From the NCBI RefSeq assembly GCF_000147335.1, contig NC_014501.1, forward strand, positions 4,480,001-4,544,000: a stretch of 64,000 nt of DNA, written 5' to 3'. The notes below the pieces were generated by a model. It ran no database searches, was not told the origin of the DNA, and worked only from the letters and a program-made list of their open reading frames with translations. Shown piece after piece: positions 53,571 through 62,002 of this stretch. Position numbers and translations under genes: made by a program. Origin of the DNA: Gloeothece verrucosa PCC 7822. Its GTDB lineage: Bacteria > Cyanobacteriota > Cyanobacteriia > Cyanobacteriales > Microcystaceae. Numbering within the stretch: position 1 is the stretch's first letter; the number at the start of each line of letters is the position of its first letter.

Positions 53571-53585
53571 CTCGCCAGCCCCGCT
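53571..53585 (+). other. attR core (15-bp direct repeat)
   Basis: CTCGCCAGCCCCGCT, a partial copy of the tRNA-Arg 3' end without the remaining tRNA. This marks the right border of the element; host sequence resumes after it. Confidence 0.88.
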
Positions 53586-53620
53586 AATACTTAAGATTTT
53601 CCCAATAAATTCTCTATTTA

Positions 53621-54031
53621 TTATCGCTTTTCTGAACTGACCAACTCATCAAGGCTGTAAGGGCATTCTTGGGGTAACTCGACATCATACTCATCAAGCA
53701 CCAAGTCTTTAGCGTCTAAAAAAAGTTCATCCAAATCTACAAGCAACTTACGTATCATGCTTGGGCTAATTTGCCGCTTAATATCTTTTTGCCACACTTT
53801 AATTTCGTGCTGCCAGTGTTTGATACACTCCGGAATCGCTACGTAATCTATTTTAAGTTTGTGCTGGATTATTCGCATTACCTTAGAGCTAACTCGAGCA
53901 TAATCGCTCTTTCCCAATGATTCTATCTCCTCTATTAAATTATCCCAATCTAAGCTATCCAAGTCGCGTTGCCGCAAAGCTTGTGCTTGCTCTACCGTCC
54001 ACTGGTAAAAGTCTCCGTCATAAGTCTGCAT
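53621..54031 (-). CDS. DUF29-family protein
   Basis: 136 residues with the family words YDGDFYQWTVEQAQALRQRD, then LDWDNLIEEIESLGKSDYAR and CIKHWQHEIKVWQKDIKRQI. DUF29 proteins are very common in cyanobacteria in many copies; function unknown. ATG 54031. Upstream lies the 31-bp repeat array. Confidence 0.9.
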   Translation of the reverse strand: MQTYDGDFYQWTVEQAQALRQRDLDSLDWDNLIEEIESLGKSDYARVSSKVMRIIQHKLKIDYVAIPECIKHWQHEIKVWQKDIKRQISPSMIRKLLVDLDELFLDAKDLVLDEYDVELPQECPYSLDELVSSEKR

Positions 54032-54097
54032 TTTTTTTAGGTCTGATTGTTTTTTCCCGACATCAGGAGCTATTGCCTCATTTTAGCTGTGTCAGTC

Positions 54098-54470
54098 CAC
54101 TAGAGCAAAAATTTTTTTGGCTACCGAACACTAGAGCAAAAATTTTTTCAGTTACCGAACACTAGAGCAAAAATTTTTTCGGTTACTGAACACTAGAGCA
54201 AAAATTTTTTCGGTTACTGAACACTAGAGCAAAAATTTTCTTTTTTCTTATAGACCCTAAAGTGACCAGTTAGTAGACTTTTCGGACATTACAGGAGAAA
54301 TTTTTTTCGGGGGTTACCAGACACTAGAGCAAAAATTTTTTCGCTTACCGGACACTAGAGCAAAAATTTTTTCGCTTACCGAACACTAGAGCAAAAATTT
54401 TTTTAGTTGCCGGACACTAGAGCAAAAATTTTTTGGGTTACCGGACACTAGAGCAAAAATTTTTATTGAT
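54098..54470. repeat. Ten 31-bp direct repeats in two blocks of five
   Basis: CACTAGAGCAAAAATTTTTT starts exactly at 54098, 54129, 54160, 54191, 54222 and again at 54322, 54353, 54384, 54415 and 54446; each unit ends CGGTTACCGAA or a variant. The blocks are parted by 69 bases of other sequence. AAAAATTTTT is self-complementary. There are no variable spacers, so it is not a CRISPR. The last unit runs into the end of moeA. Confidence 0.95.
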
Positions 54471-55698
54471 AAGGACTTCCCACCTGCAAGACGGTAACTT
54501 CTTCACCGGCACCCACAAAACTTTGACCAACAGGCATCACAGCTAACCCGTTAGTTTGTGCTAAATTAATTAAATTACCAGAACTATGAGTTCCCGCCGC
54601 TAATTCGAATTCATAAACCCCATCAACTAATAATAATTTTCCCCATACATAAGTTTCCAATCTGCCTTTAGAACGTAAATCATGACGGGACCGCGCCTTA
54701 ATAAATACAGGTTTCCAACTGTCCTTAAGTCCCGATAATTTTTTCATCGCCGGTTGCACAAACCGCCAACAACTGACTAAAGCTGACACCGGATTTCCTG
54801 GAATGCCAAAATATATACAGCCATTAGAAAAACGAGCAACCGTTAAAGGTTTTCCGGGTGTAATTCCCACTGCACGGATTTTTATGTCGGCTCCTAATGT
54901 GGCTAAAATCTCCTCTATATAATCATACTCCCCCACAGAAACCCCCCCAGTAGATAGCACCACATCGGCATCCTTAATTGCCCTAGAAATGGTTTCTCTG
55001 AGGTTTTCTGGATCATCTGGTACAATGCCTAAAGGAATGGCTGTTGCTCCCTGACTCGCCACAAAAGCCGCCAAAGCATATTGATTAGAATCTACAATTT
55101 GCCCAGGTTGTAAAGGTTGATGAGGTGTCACTAACTCATCCCCTGACGAAAAAATTGCTACCTTCAAACGACGATATACTGTTAATTGAGTGGCTTGGGC
55201 CGTTGCTAAAACCGCTATTTCTGGAGCATTTATGGCAATTCCTGGCCCCAAAAGCGGCTTACCCGCTTGATAATATTCCCCTTTTTGACGCACATAAGCT
55301 TTATACAAAGAAGGAGCCGCTAAAATTTTGACTTGGTTTCCTAAACGCTCGGTATTCTCCTGCATAATAATGGTATCTGCTCCTTCGGGTAACATGGCTC
55401 CGGTAAAGATGCGAGCAGTTTGTCCGGATTTTAGGCTTTTTTCGGGTTTTTTGCCGGCAGGAATTTCTTCTATGATCTCTAAAATGACCGGTTGCTCTGC
55501 CTGACAACCTTCCACATCTTTATATTTAACGGCGTACCCATCCATTGCAGAATTATCCCAATAAGGAAAATCAAGCTTACTGGTAACCGGTTGGGCTAAA
55601 ATACGTCCTGCTGCGGCTTCTAGAGCAATAATCTCTGTTTCTTGTAGCGGTTGAATTAAATCTAAAATAAGGGTTTCAGCTTCGTTAACAGGTAGCAT
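54463..55698 (-). CDS. moeA: Molybdopterin molybdenumtransferase MoeA
   Basis: 411 residues from the ATG at 55698 (a TTG at 55734 is possible). Family words in order: YWDNSAMDGYAVKY, ARIFTGAMLPEGADTIIMQE, AIFSSGDELVTP, PGQIVDSNQYAL, STGGVSVGEYDYI, and FGIPGNPVSALVS. MoeA inserts molybdate into adenylated molybdopterin, the last step of molybdenum cofactor synthesis, needed by nitrate reductase. No other moa/moe genes are adjacent. The stop lies in the last repeat of the 31-bp array. Confidence 0.95.
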   Translation of the reverse strand: MLPVNEAETLILDLIQPLQETEIIALEAAAGRILAQPVTSKLDFPYWDNSAMDGYAVKYKDVEGCQAEQPVILEIIEEIPAGKKPEKSLKSGQTARIFTGAMLPEGADTIIMQENTERLGNQVKILAAPSLYKAYVRQKGEYYQAGKPLLGPGIAINAPEIAVLATAQATQLTVYRRLKVAIFSSGDELVTPHQPLQPGQIVDSNQYALAAFVASQGATAIPLGIVPDDPENLRETISRAIKDADVVLSTGGVSVGEYDYIEEILATLGADIKIRAVGITPGKPLTVARFSNGCIYFGIPGNPVSALVSCWRFVQPAMKKLSGLKDSWKPVFIKARSRHDLRSKGRLETYVWGKLLLVDGVYEFELAAGTHSSGNLINLAQTNGLAVMPVGQSFVGAGEEVTVLQVGSPYQ

Positions 55699-55953
55699 GG
55701 CGTTTTGGGGCAGGCAACAAGTATACTTTTTCAAAACAGCATAACATTTTACTTTTGCTCTTTCGAGATGCCTCGGGACTTTGACTCAGGGCAAGCTTTT
55801 GTCTGTTTTCTTAAAAGCAGTAACATTGATAACTTATTAAAAAAAAACTCAAAAAATTTATATTTCTTTCAAGTTTGACAGCTTGTCTTTTGACAAAATC
55901 AAATCAACTTATCCATCATAGTAATTGATAAATAAATACAATGGGAGAACACC

Positions 55954-56292
55954 ATGAAAAAATTAATCAGTTGGGCTATAGTTGCATTTCTCTTCATGCA
56001 AATTTGTTGGGCTGCCCCCGCTTTCGCCGGAGATGCCGCTAGTGGAGCTAAAATTTTTAGTGCTAGATGTGCCTCTTGCCATGCCGGCGGCAAAAATATC
56101 GTCAACGCCCAAAAAACTTTAAGCAAAGTAGATTTAGAAAAATACGATATGTTTGATTTAGAAAAAATCAAAACTCAGGTAACCAACGGAAAAGGCGCTA
56201 TGCCATCTTTTAAAGCACTCTTAAAGCCCGAACAAATTGAAGATGTAGCCACCTATGTTTTAGACTCAGCAGAGAAGGGTTGGAAGAAATAA
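55954..56292 (+). CDS. petJ: Cytochrome c6
   Basis: 112 residues with a Sec signal peptide (MKKLISWAIVAFLFMQICWA, cut after AFA), haem site CASCH, the axial Met in GAMPSFKALL and the end VATYVLDSAEKGW. Lumenal electron carrier between cytochrome b6f and photosystem I; in many cyanobacteria it is made when copper is short in place of plastocyanin. GGGAG 7 bases before the ATG. The 219-base upstream gap should hold its promoter. Confidence 0.95.
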   Translation: MKKLISWAIVAFLFMQICWAAPAFAGDAASGAKIFSARCASCHAGGKNIVNAQKTLSKVDLEKYDMFDLEKIKTQVTNGKGAMPSFKALLKPEQIEDVATYVLDSAEKGWKK

Positions 56293-56426
56293 TAAATAAC
56301 TATTAATCGTTAATCGTGAACAGTTAACAGTTGAGATTAGGGTATAGGCTGGAGAAAGTGAACAGTAACCCATAACTAATGACTACTGTTAACTGTAATG
56401 TATTTAAACTAAATGAGGGAAAGAAT

Positions 56427-57350
56427 ATGAAACGAGGTTGGAAGATTATCCTCAATTTTATTGTCGCCTTAGTAATTCTATTCTCTTTACAAGAGCAAGC
56501 CGCTTTTTCCATTCCCAATTCCCTTGCTTCTCAAACTTCGCAATTATTTTATCAAGGTATAGAAAATACTAAAACTCAAAATTATCAGCAAGCCTTAGCC
56601 AATTTTACACAAGTCATTAACCTAAAATCCGACTTGGTATCGGCGGCTTACAGTAATCGGTGTTTAGTGCATCTTCAACTGGGAAATAATGCAGCCGCTC
56701 TCTCAGATTGTACAGCCGCTCTTCAACTGAATCCCAATAATTTAGAAACCTATTTAAATGGAGGACTAGCCGCCTATAGATTAGGCAATTATCAAGAAGC
56801 TATAGAGCAGTATCAAGCCGTGATTGAACGGAATAAGGATGATTATAGAGCTTATTATAATCAAGGATTAGCCTATTTTGCTTTAGAAGACTACCCAAAA
56901 GCTCTTTTAAACTATGAGCAAGCTTTACAGTCTTCCGACTCATCGACGATACAGGCTTTAATTTATGCTGATAAAGGTTTAACTCATTTCTTTTTGGGAA
57001 ATACTTCTCAGTCACTCGCCGATTTTGATGCGGCAATTCAGTTAAATAATAGCAACGAGAAGCTGTATTACAATCGTGCCTGTGTCTATTTTCACAATCA
57101 AAACTACACCGAAGCCCTTAACGATTTTACCAAAGCACTGCAATTAAATTCTCAATATGCAGAAGCTTATTTAAATCGAGGTTTACTACGTCACGGAGTT
57201 GGACTCGAACAGGCCGCTATCGAAGACCTTAATCAAGCTTTACAGCAGTTTCAGCAGCAGAATAACAGAGAAGGTTACCAAAAAACTCTCGCTTTAATCG
57301 AGAATTTACATCAAATTATTGCTCAGTCTCATCGCACTGTGGTGTCCTAA
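56427..57350 (+). CDS. TPR protein with signal peptide
   Basis: 307 residues from ATG 56427 (GAGGGA before it; a longer frame from 56379 is unlikely). An N-terminal membrane or signal segment (IILNFIVALVILFSLQEQAA) precedes six to seven TPR units from about residue 40 on (YQGIENTKTQNYQQALANF, YNQGLAYFALEDYPKALLN, YYNRACVYFHNQNYTEALND). A periplasmic or lumen-side scaffold; the partner is unknown. It follows petJ on the same strand after 134 bases. Confidence 0.8.
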   Translation: MKRGWKIILNFIVALVILFSLQEQAAFSIPNSLASQTSQLFYQGIENTKTQNYQQALANFTQVINLKSDLVSAAYSNRCLVHLQLGNNAAALSDCTAALQLNPNNLETYLNGGLAAYRLGNYQEAIEQYQAVIERNKDDYRAYYNQGLAYFALEDYPKALLNYEQALQSSDSSTIQALIYADKGLTHFFLGNTSQSLADFDAAIQLNNSNEKLYYNRACVYFHNQNYTEALNDFTKALQLNSQYAEAYLNRGLLRHGVGLEQAAIEDLNQALQQFQQQNNREGYQKTLALIENLHQIIAQSHRTVVS

Positions 57351-57419
57351 GATGAACTTGTTTCAATTTTTTGACGGAAAATTAGAAGGCTAGTTTTATC
57401 CCGCTCCCCACTTTTTTTA

Positions 57420-57785
57420 TCAATTTTTATCTGGGTTAAAAGATGGACAATCACAAGACTCTTTTGTCAAAGCTAATTTGGGATTTACTGCACACTTTAA
57501 ATAAGGATTTGGACTAAAATATTTACAACGCTGACAAGAACAATCGGCAAAATTTTCTAAATCTTGGTTTTGAGGACTAAAAAATTTTTTTTTTGCCTCT
57601 ATGAAAAAAGCCATAATTAATAAAGTAGGAATAATTAATAAAATCCAATAATTTAAATTAAGACTCATTGGATTGTCCCAAGAGGAGTTATAAAAGTCAT
57701 CCCGCACGGGTTCTTTTTGAGTTTCTACTAACAAATAATCGAATGATTTTTGTTTATTTAAAGACATCATTTGCTGTAAATTCAT
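57420..57785 (-). CDS. Membrane-anchored protein with Cys cluster
   Basis: 121 residues; AAAGGAGA before the ATG. One membrane helix (about 46-62, YWILLIIPTLLIMAFF) and a soluble end with six Cys (CSCQRCKYF, LKCAVNP, SCDCPSF), possibly a metal site. No family recognised. Convergent with the TPR gene. Confidence 0.6.
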   Translation of the reverse strand: MNLQQMMSLNKQKSFDYLLVETQKEPVRDDFYNSSWDNPMSLNLNYWILLIIPTLLIMAFFIEAKKKFFSPQNQDLENFADCSCQRCKYFSPNPYLKCAVNPKLALTKESCDCPSFNPDKN

Positions 57786-58172
57786 CTAAAAAATCTCCTT
57801 TTTTTTAGAAAGATATTTGTAATAATTTTGCTGAAAAAAACCGAAAAGTTTATAGTTCGTCAACAGCGAACTCGAAAAAATAACCTTCTGAGCAAGAAAC
57901 TCGGTATAAAATTGATGGACTATTTTTAGTTTTTTTGCTAGTTCACTTATCTTATCTTATTTAAAATTACGGTGGTAGGCATGGATAAACTTCTGCCTTA
58001 AAGAAGAAATTTATGATTTCTCCGTCTGTCTACATTGGTAGATTGAGCAACAGAATTAATGTTGATGATTTTGAGTGAAACCCAAAAATCTAACTTAAGT
58101 TAGATTATCGCTGCGCCGCGCCTACATAAAATAAATTTTTAACTTAAAAATTATCCCTTGATTTTCAACTTC
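57786..58172. other. Non-coding gap
   Basis: 387 bases with no gene. It includes a short GC-rich word GCTGCGCCGCGCC near 58112 in otherwise AT-rich DNA. Nothing else seen. Confidence 0.4.
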
Positions 58173-59853
58173 CTAGGCTTCGTATTTCTGTTTTTGCTCT
58201 AGAAGTTGATGCTCGTAAAATTCAATAAATTCTTGATGGATCTTCTCTTTATCCTTATTCGGGGGTACAGTAACTTTAAGTATTAACACCCCATCCCCTT
58301 TATTCTCTATACTTTGGACGGTTAAGGGAGTGTTTTCATTTTTTACCTCTACATCTCTTAAAGCATTAACAAACGCTTTCGAGTCTATCCCGTTGCGAAA
58401 AATTAAATCAACAGTATCGATAACTTCCTCGAAAAGTTTGCTAAATTCTCCCGCTTGAAAGCCTCCACTACTAGGACGGCGCTCCTGATCGTCGGTTCCG
58501 GGTTTGGGGTGTTCTTTGAGATAGACAAAGCGGCAGTCAACCTCATCGAGAAGAGAGCTACTTTCAATATTCCACGCTTCTAGACAAGCGCCTGTCATGC
58601 TGGCTCTGGTAAAATCTGTCCCAATGGCGTTAACTTGGGTGAGGTTTGCCCCTTCTAAGTTTGCTTGGTGTAAGTTAGCTTCTGCGAGATCTGCAAGTTT
58701 GAGGTTTGCATGAGTGAGGTTGGCTCCGGCTAAATAAGCACCTCTAAGGTTGGCTTTAATATAGGATTTTTTATAACCCCGACCCAGTCACTAATAATTC
58801 TCTTACATTAGAATCAGCGAGGAGGGTTTTACCGGCTCGAGCTTGAATGAGTTTGATAGTATCTTTAAAACAGGTACGGATGAGGCTTTTTGCTCTTAAG
58901 TCAGTGCTATCAAGAGTAGCTCCGCTAAAGTCAGCATCGGTTAAATCAGCATCTTTAAAGGTTGTCCCTCCAGTGGCGGCGAAGGCTACCGCAATAGTAC
59001 GAACCCAAACATCTCTAGGATCTCCTTTCATCGCACGCCAGCCAAGATAAGTGCTGACTAGCAGCCCGGCAAAGGCAAAGGCAAAGGCGACCGCCCCACC
59101 GGTGGCAAAGGCGAGGACAAAGACGGCGAAAGCGAAGGCGAAAGCGAAGGCTCCATCGACGGCGAAGGCGAAGGTGAAGGCGAAGGCGGGGCTGAAGGCG
59201 GCACTGAAGGGGACGGCGAAGGGGACGGCGAAGGTGACGGCGATGGTAACGGCGGTACTGAAAGGGAAGGCCGAAAAGAAGACGAAAAAGAAGACTAAGA
59301 AGAAGGGTAAATAGGAGGTGAAGTCTTCGCCCAAAATGACGGCGACGCTGACGGCGAAGAGGAAACCGTAGAGTAAGGTTCCGGCGAAGACTTCTGCGAC
59401 TCGTCCTACTCCTCCGACTCGTCCGACTCGTCCGACTCCTCCGACTCCTCCTACTGGTCCTACTCGTCCTATACCTTGGCGTATAAAGACAGCAAAAATA
59501 ACAATTAATACCCCCAAAAACACCCAACCTATAACCTGATTTTGTAAACTAGAATTGTCAAAGATGGATGAAACTAAAACTCCAGTAAAAGCCAATATAA
59601 ATCCTGCTATTCCTGATATTATCCATGAAACTAATCGTAGTATAAGAGTCCAGTGCTTTTGTAGTCCTGCCTTTGCCCCACAGAACTTAGTTCCCCGTAA
59701 GATAGCACCTTGAAAATTCGTTCCTTCAATATCTGCGTGACTAAAATCTGCACCGCTTAGATCAGCACCTTTAAAGGATTGTCCTCTTAGGTTTACCCTT
59801 CGGAAATCCCTATCTCCTGCTGCATAACGTTTTAAAACCTCACTGACTTTCAT
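58173..59853 (-). pseudogene. Pentapeptide-repeat membrane protein, frameshifted
   Basis: Two frames belong together. The first (58771-59853) has pentapeptide repeats (FKGADLSGADFSHADIEGT), four or more membrane stretches, a Gly/Val/Arg-rich low-complexity loop and more pentapeptides (FKDADLTDADFSGATLDS), and stops at VTGSGL. In the next frame the sequence continues without loss: KKSYIKANLRGAYLAGANLT and further repeats, then a known-looking C-terminal domain (WNIESSSLLDEVDCRFVYL, EFSKLFEEVIDTVDLIFRNG) to 58173. One extra G in ACTGGGTCGGGG (about 58779-58790) explains the shift; without it the join reads VTGRGYKKSYIKAN. It is either a recent mutation or a read error. Function unknown; pentapeptide proteins form beta helices. 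Confidence 0.8.
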
Positions 59854-60386
59854 CGCCTTTATTGTTAAAAGTATTAGTGGGTAATACTTACTCTATAGCT
59901 GACTCCAAGATAATCTACAATTTCACTAGCGGCAATCTTATTTGGTGTAATTTAACATAAATTAAGGATGAATTAGTTTTTAAGGCTTTTCAGGTTGCTC
60001 TATAGGTTTTTGAGCAGGTGAGTGGGTGATCGCACTATTTCCGGCTAATAAGGAACTTGAGAAACTTACGGATGATTGTAATGGTAAATATGTAGTGATG
60101 TTACAGCCGAGATGTGATCCTCTAACAAATTGAAGGCCCACAATTAGGTGTTGAAAATGTGAAGAAATCCAGAAAAATTTTGTACACAACTTTTATGTTA
60201 ATTATCAACTCCGCCCTCCCCGCTAGGCTGTTATCTCCCAGAAGCCAAAAGAGCGGCAAAAGTGAAATCCATTAGCCTAAAAAAGGGTAAATATGCCAAA
60301 AAAGCTAAAATAGACAGGTTTTATGCCGGTTTCACCGATGCTAAAAAGTCCCTTTGTTGAGATAATTAACACAAATAGCGATAGGG
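59854..60386. other. Non-coding gap
   Basis: 533 bases between divergent genes. A 69-residue frame on the minus strand (59980-60189) has no protein-like features. No repeat or RNA is apparent. Confidence 0.4.
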
Positions 60387-60398
60387 TTGTCGATTTAT

Positions 60399-61373
60399 AT
60401 GTTTTCTTGGGGCTGGTTCAGTTGGTTTAAGGATGCAATCGAACTAAAAGATAGCAAGTTTTGGCTAAATATATTACCGTCAGTTTTAGTGTTTGGATTT
60501 ATCGGAGTAAGTGTCACTATCTTAGATTTTTGGGAACTCTGGAAGCCCTGGCAAGGAATTGGCGATATAACCACTAATGTAGCCTGTAATTTAGTCTTAG
60601 GTTTATTGTTAGTTTTTCGCACAAATACTGCCTATGAGCGTTTTTGGCAAGGGCGCAACCATTGGGGAAAAATTACCGTTAATGTTCGTAACCTGGCTCG
60701 AGAAATTCAAATTCAGATTAGTGAAGAAATTGAACCCCAAAAACCCGATAAAAAAGCTATTTTGAAGCTATTAGGAGCTTTTGTTATAACGACTAAACTC
60801 TATTTACGACGACAAAGTATCAATCATGAACTAGATGATTTGATGGAGAAACATCAGATTATCGCCTTAGAAAAAGCGAACAATCCACCTTTAGAAATTT
60901 GCTTCTGGATTAGCACTTATCTTCAGCAAGCCTATCAACAACAAAAAATCGATAGCAATCAACAGGTAATGATGATTAGCTTACTCAATGAATTGGTGGC
61001 TGGCTTAACCAGTTGTGACCGCATCAGAACAACACCTATTCCTTTTTTCTACCGTAGCTTTATCAAAAAATTACTGCTGATTTATTGCGGATTTTTACCA
61101 TTTAGTTTAGTCGATAAAATTCATTGGTGGACCGGTTTCACTGTCATCTTTATTAGTTTAATCTTACTCAGTGTAGAAGAAATCGCTACTCAAATAGAAA
61201 ATCCTTTTGGCAATGATGACCCAGATTTACCGCTTGATGAGATTTGTCAAACTATTCTCAATAATATTAACAGTGTGATCGCTTTTGGAGAAAACCAGTA
61301 CAAAAACCAAGATTTTTGTCTCCCTCACCTTTCTGAAAATCTCTCGGTTGAAATGATAGATAAAAGTCTATAG
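60399..61373 (+). CDS. Bestrophin-family (UPF0187) channel protein
   Basis: 324 residues from ATG 60399 (a TTG at 60387 is possible). Two pairs of membrane helices with family words FRTNTAYERFWQGRNHWGKI and VRNLAREIQ in the first half, and TTPIPFFYRSFIKKLLLIYC, then EEIATQIENPFGNDDPDLPLDEIC near the end. Bestrophin-like proteins form pentameric anion channels; in photosynthetic organisms relatives move bicarbonate or chloride into the thylakoid lumen. Localisation here is inferred. Confidence 0.9.
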   Translation: MFSWGWFSWFKDAIELKDSKFWLNILPSVLVFGFIGVSVTILDFWELWKPWQGIGDITTNVACNLVLGLLLVFRTNTAYERFWQGRNHWGKITVNVRNLAREIQIQISEEIEPQKPDKKAILKLLGAFVITTKLYLRRQSINHELDDLMEKHQIIALEKANNPPLEICFWISTYLQQAYQQQKIDSNQQVMMISLLNELVAGLTSCDRIRTTPIPFFYRSFIKKLLLIYCGFLPFSLVDKIHWWTGFTVIFISLILLSVEEIATQIENPFGNDDPDLPLDEICQTILNNINSVIAFGENQYKNQDFCLPHLSENLSVEMIDKSL

Positions 61374-62002
61374 CCTTTCTCACATTAATGAGGTACATTT
61401 TGTTGGGTATGTTAGCAGAGGGGAACTTAATGTTTTATTTATGAGATATAAAGCTTTGATTTTTTGAAATTCTGATAGACAGGCTTGATGATTTAATAAC
61501 TAATAAAATAGATTTTTAAAAAAATTCGCAGAATTTCTGGCTCGATTTTCAAGATAGTGATTAGTAGATAAAAATAATTTATTTTTTTATTTGAGTTTCT
61601 TGGCCTTGAATGATGAGATAATTGACAAATGCTAAAAAATTAGGGAGAATAAGATTTTCCGTAGGGATTAACGGTGGCTTTCCTCCTAAGAACATACTTA
61701 TTAAGCGTTTCTAGCCATGTATATATCTTCCTTTAGTCTTGCCAAAGCCATCTTGTTTAATAACAGGCCTGGAAGTTTAAAGGATATATAGATATGATTA
61801 CCTGAAATTCTTTATATCAGTTGGGTTGACATTGTGATATAATGATCGGCTTTCAAGTATAACCTTAAATATCATCTCGTTTTTAGAGAGAAAACTCAAG
61901 GTAATTATAAGACACTTAAGGAGACATTAAAATAATTCATTGTGAAAATTTAGTAAATAGAAGACAATTAAGACACAAAAGACTAAGCAGTATAATGAGG
62001 AG
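61374..62002. other. Non-coding gap, AT-rich
   Basis: 629 bases without a gene. TATTTCAAT-type AT tracts and no clear hairpin with a T-run. It may carry the promoter of the two ATPase genes. Confidence 0.4.

Larger units (their letters stand above)
31012..53585. mobile_element. 22.6 kb integrative element in tRNA-Arg(TCT)
   Basis: Bounded by the exact direct repeat CTCGCCAGCCCCGCT at 31012-31026 (inside the tRNA) and 53571-53585. A tyrosine recombinase lies 96 bases inside the right end and points inward-to-left. The element carries a left rightward cassette (31760-39475), a middle leftward replication block (39566-44596), and a right control block (44661-52145). No terminase, portal, capsid, tail, relaxase or type IV secretion gene was recognised. 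It is therefore either a satellite/plasmid-like element or one with unfamiliar structural genes. Confidence 0.88.

Noticed and set aside
31012..53585. Ordinary tailed prophage or conjugative element
   Set aside because: No terminase, portal, major capsid, tail, relaxase or type IV secretion protein could be recognised despite long clear reading frames; only integrase, VapE-type helicase and lysin fit, so the neutral term integrative element is used.
54098..54470. CRISPR-like array of 31-bp units
   Set aside because: The units follow each other without variable spacers, and there are no cas genes; it is a plain tandem repeat.
59015..59527. Arg-rich and Ala-Lys-rich frames across the pentapeptide gene
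   Set aside because: Shadows of the low-complexity membrane and Gly-Val-Arg part of the real gene on the minus strand.
59980..60189. 69-residue frame on the minus strand
   Set aside because: No ribosome binding site, no conserved-looking motif; lies in a divergent intergenic region.
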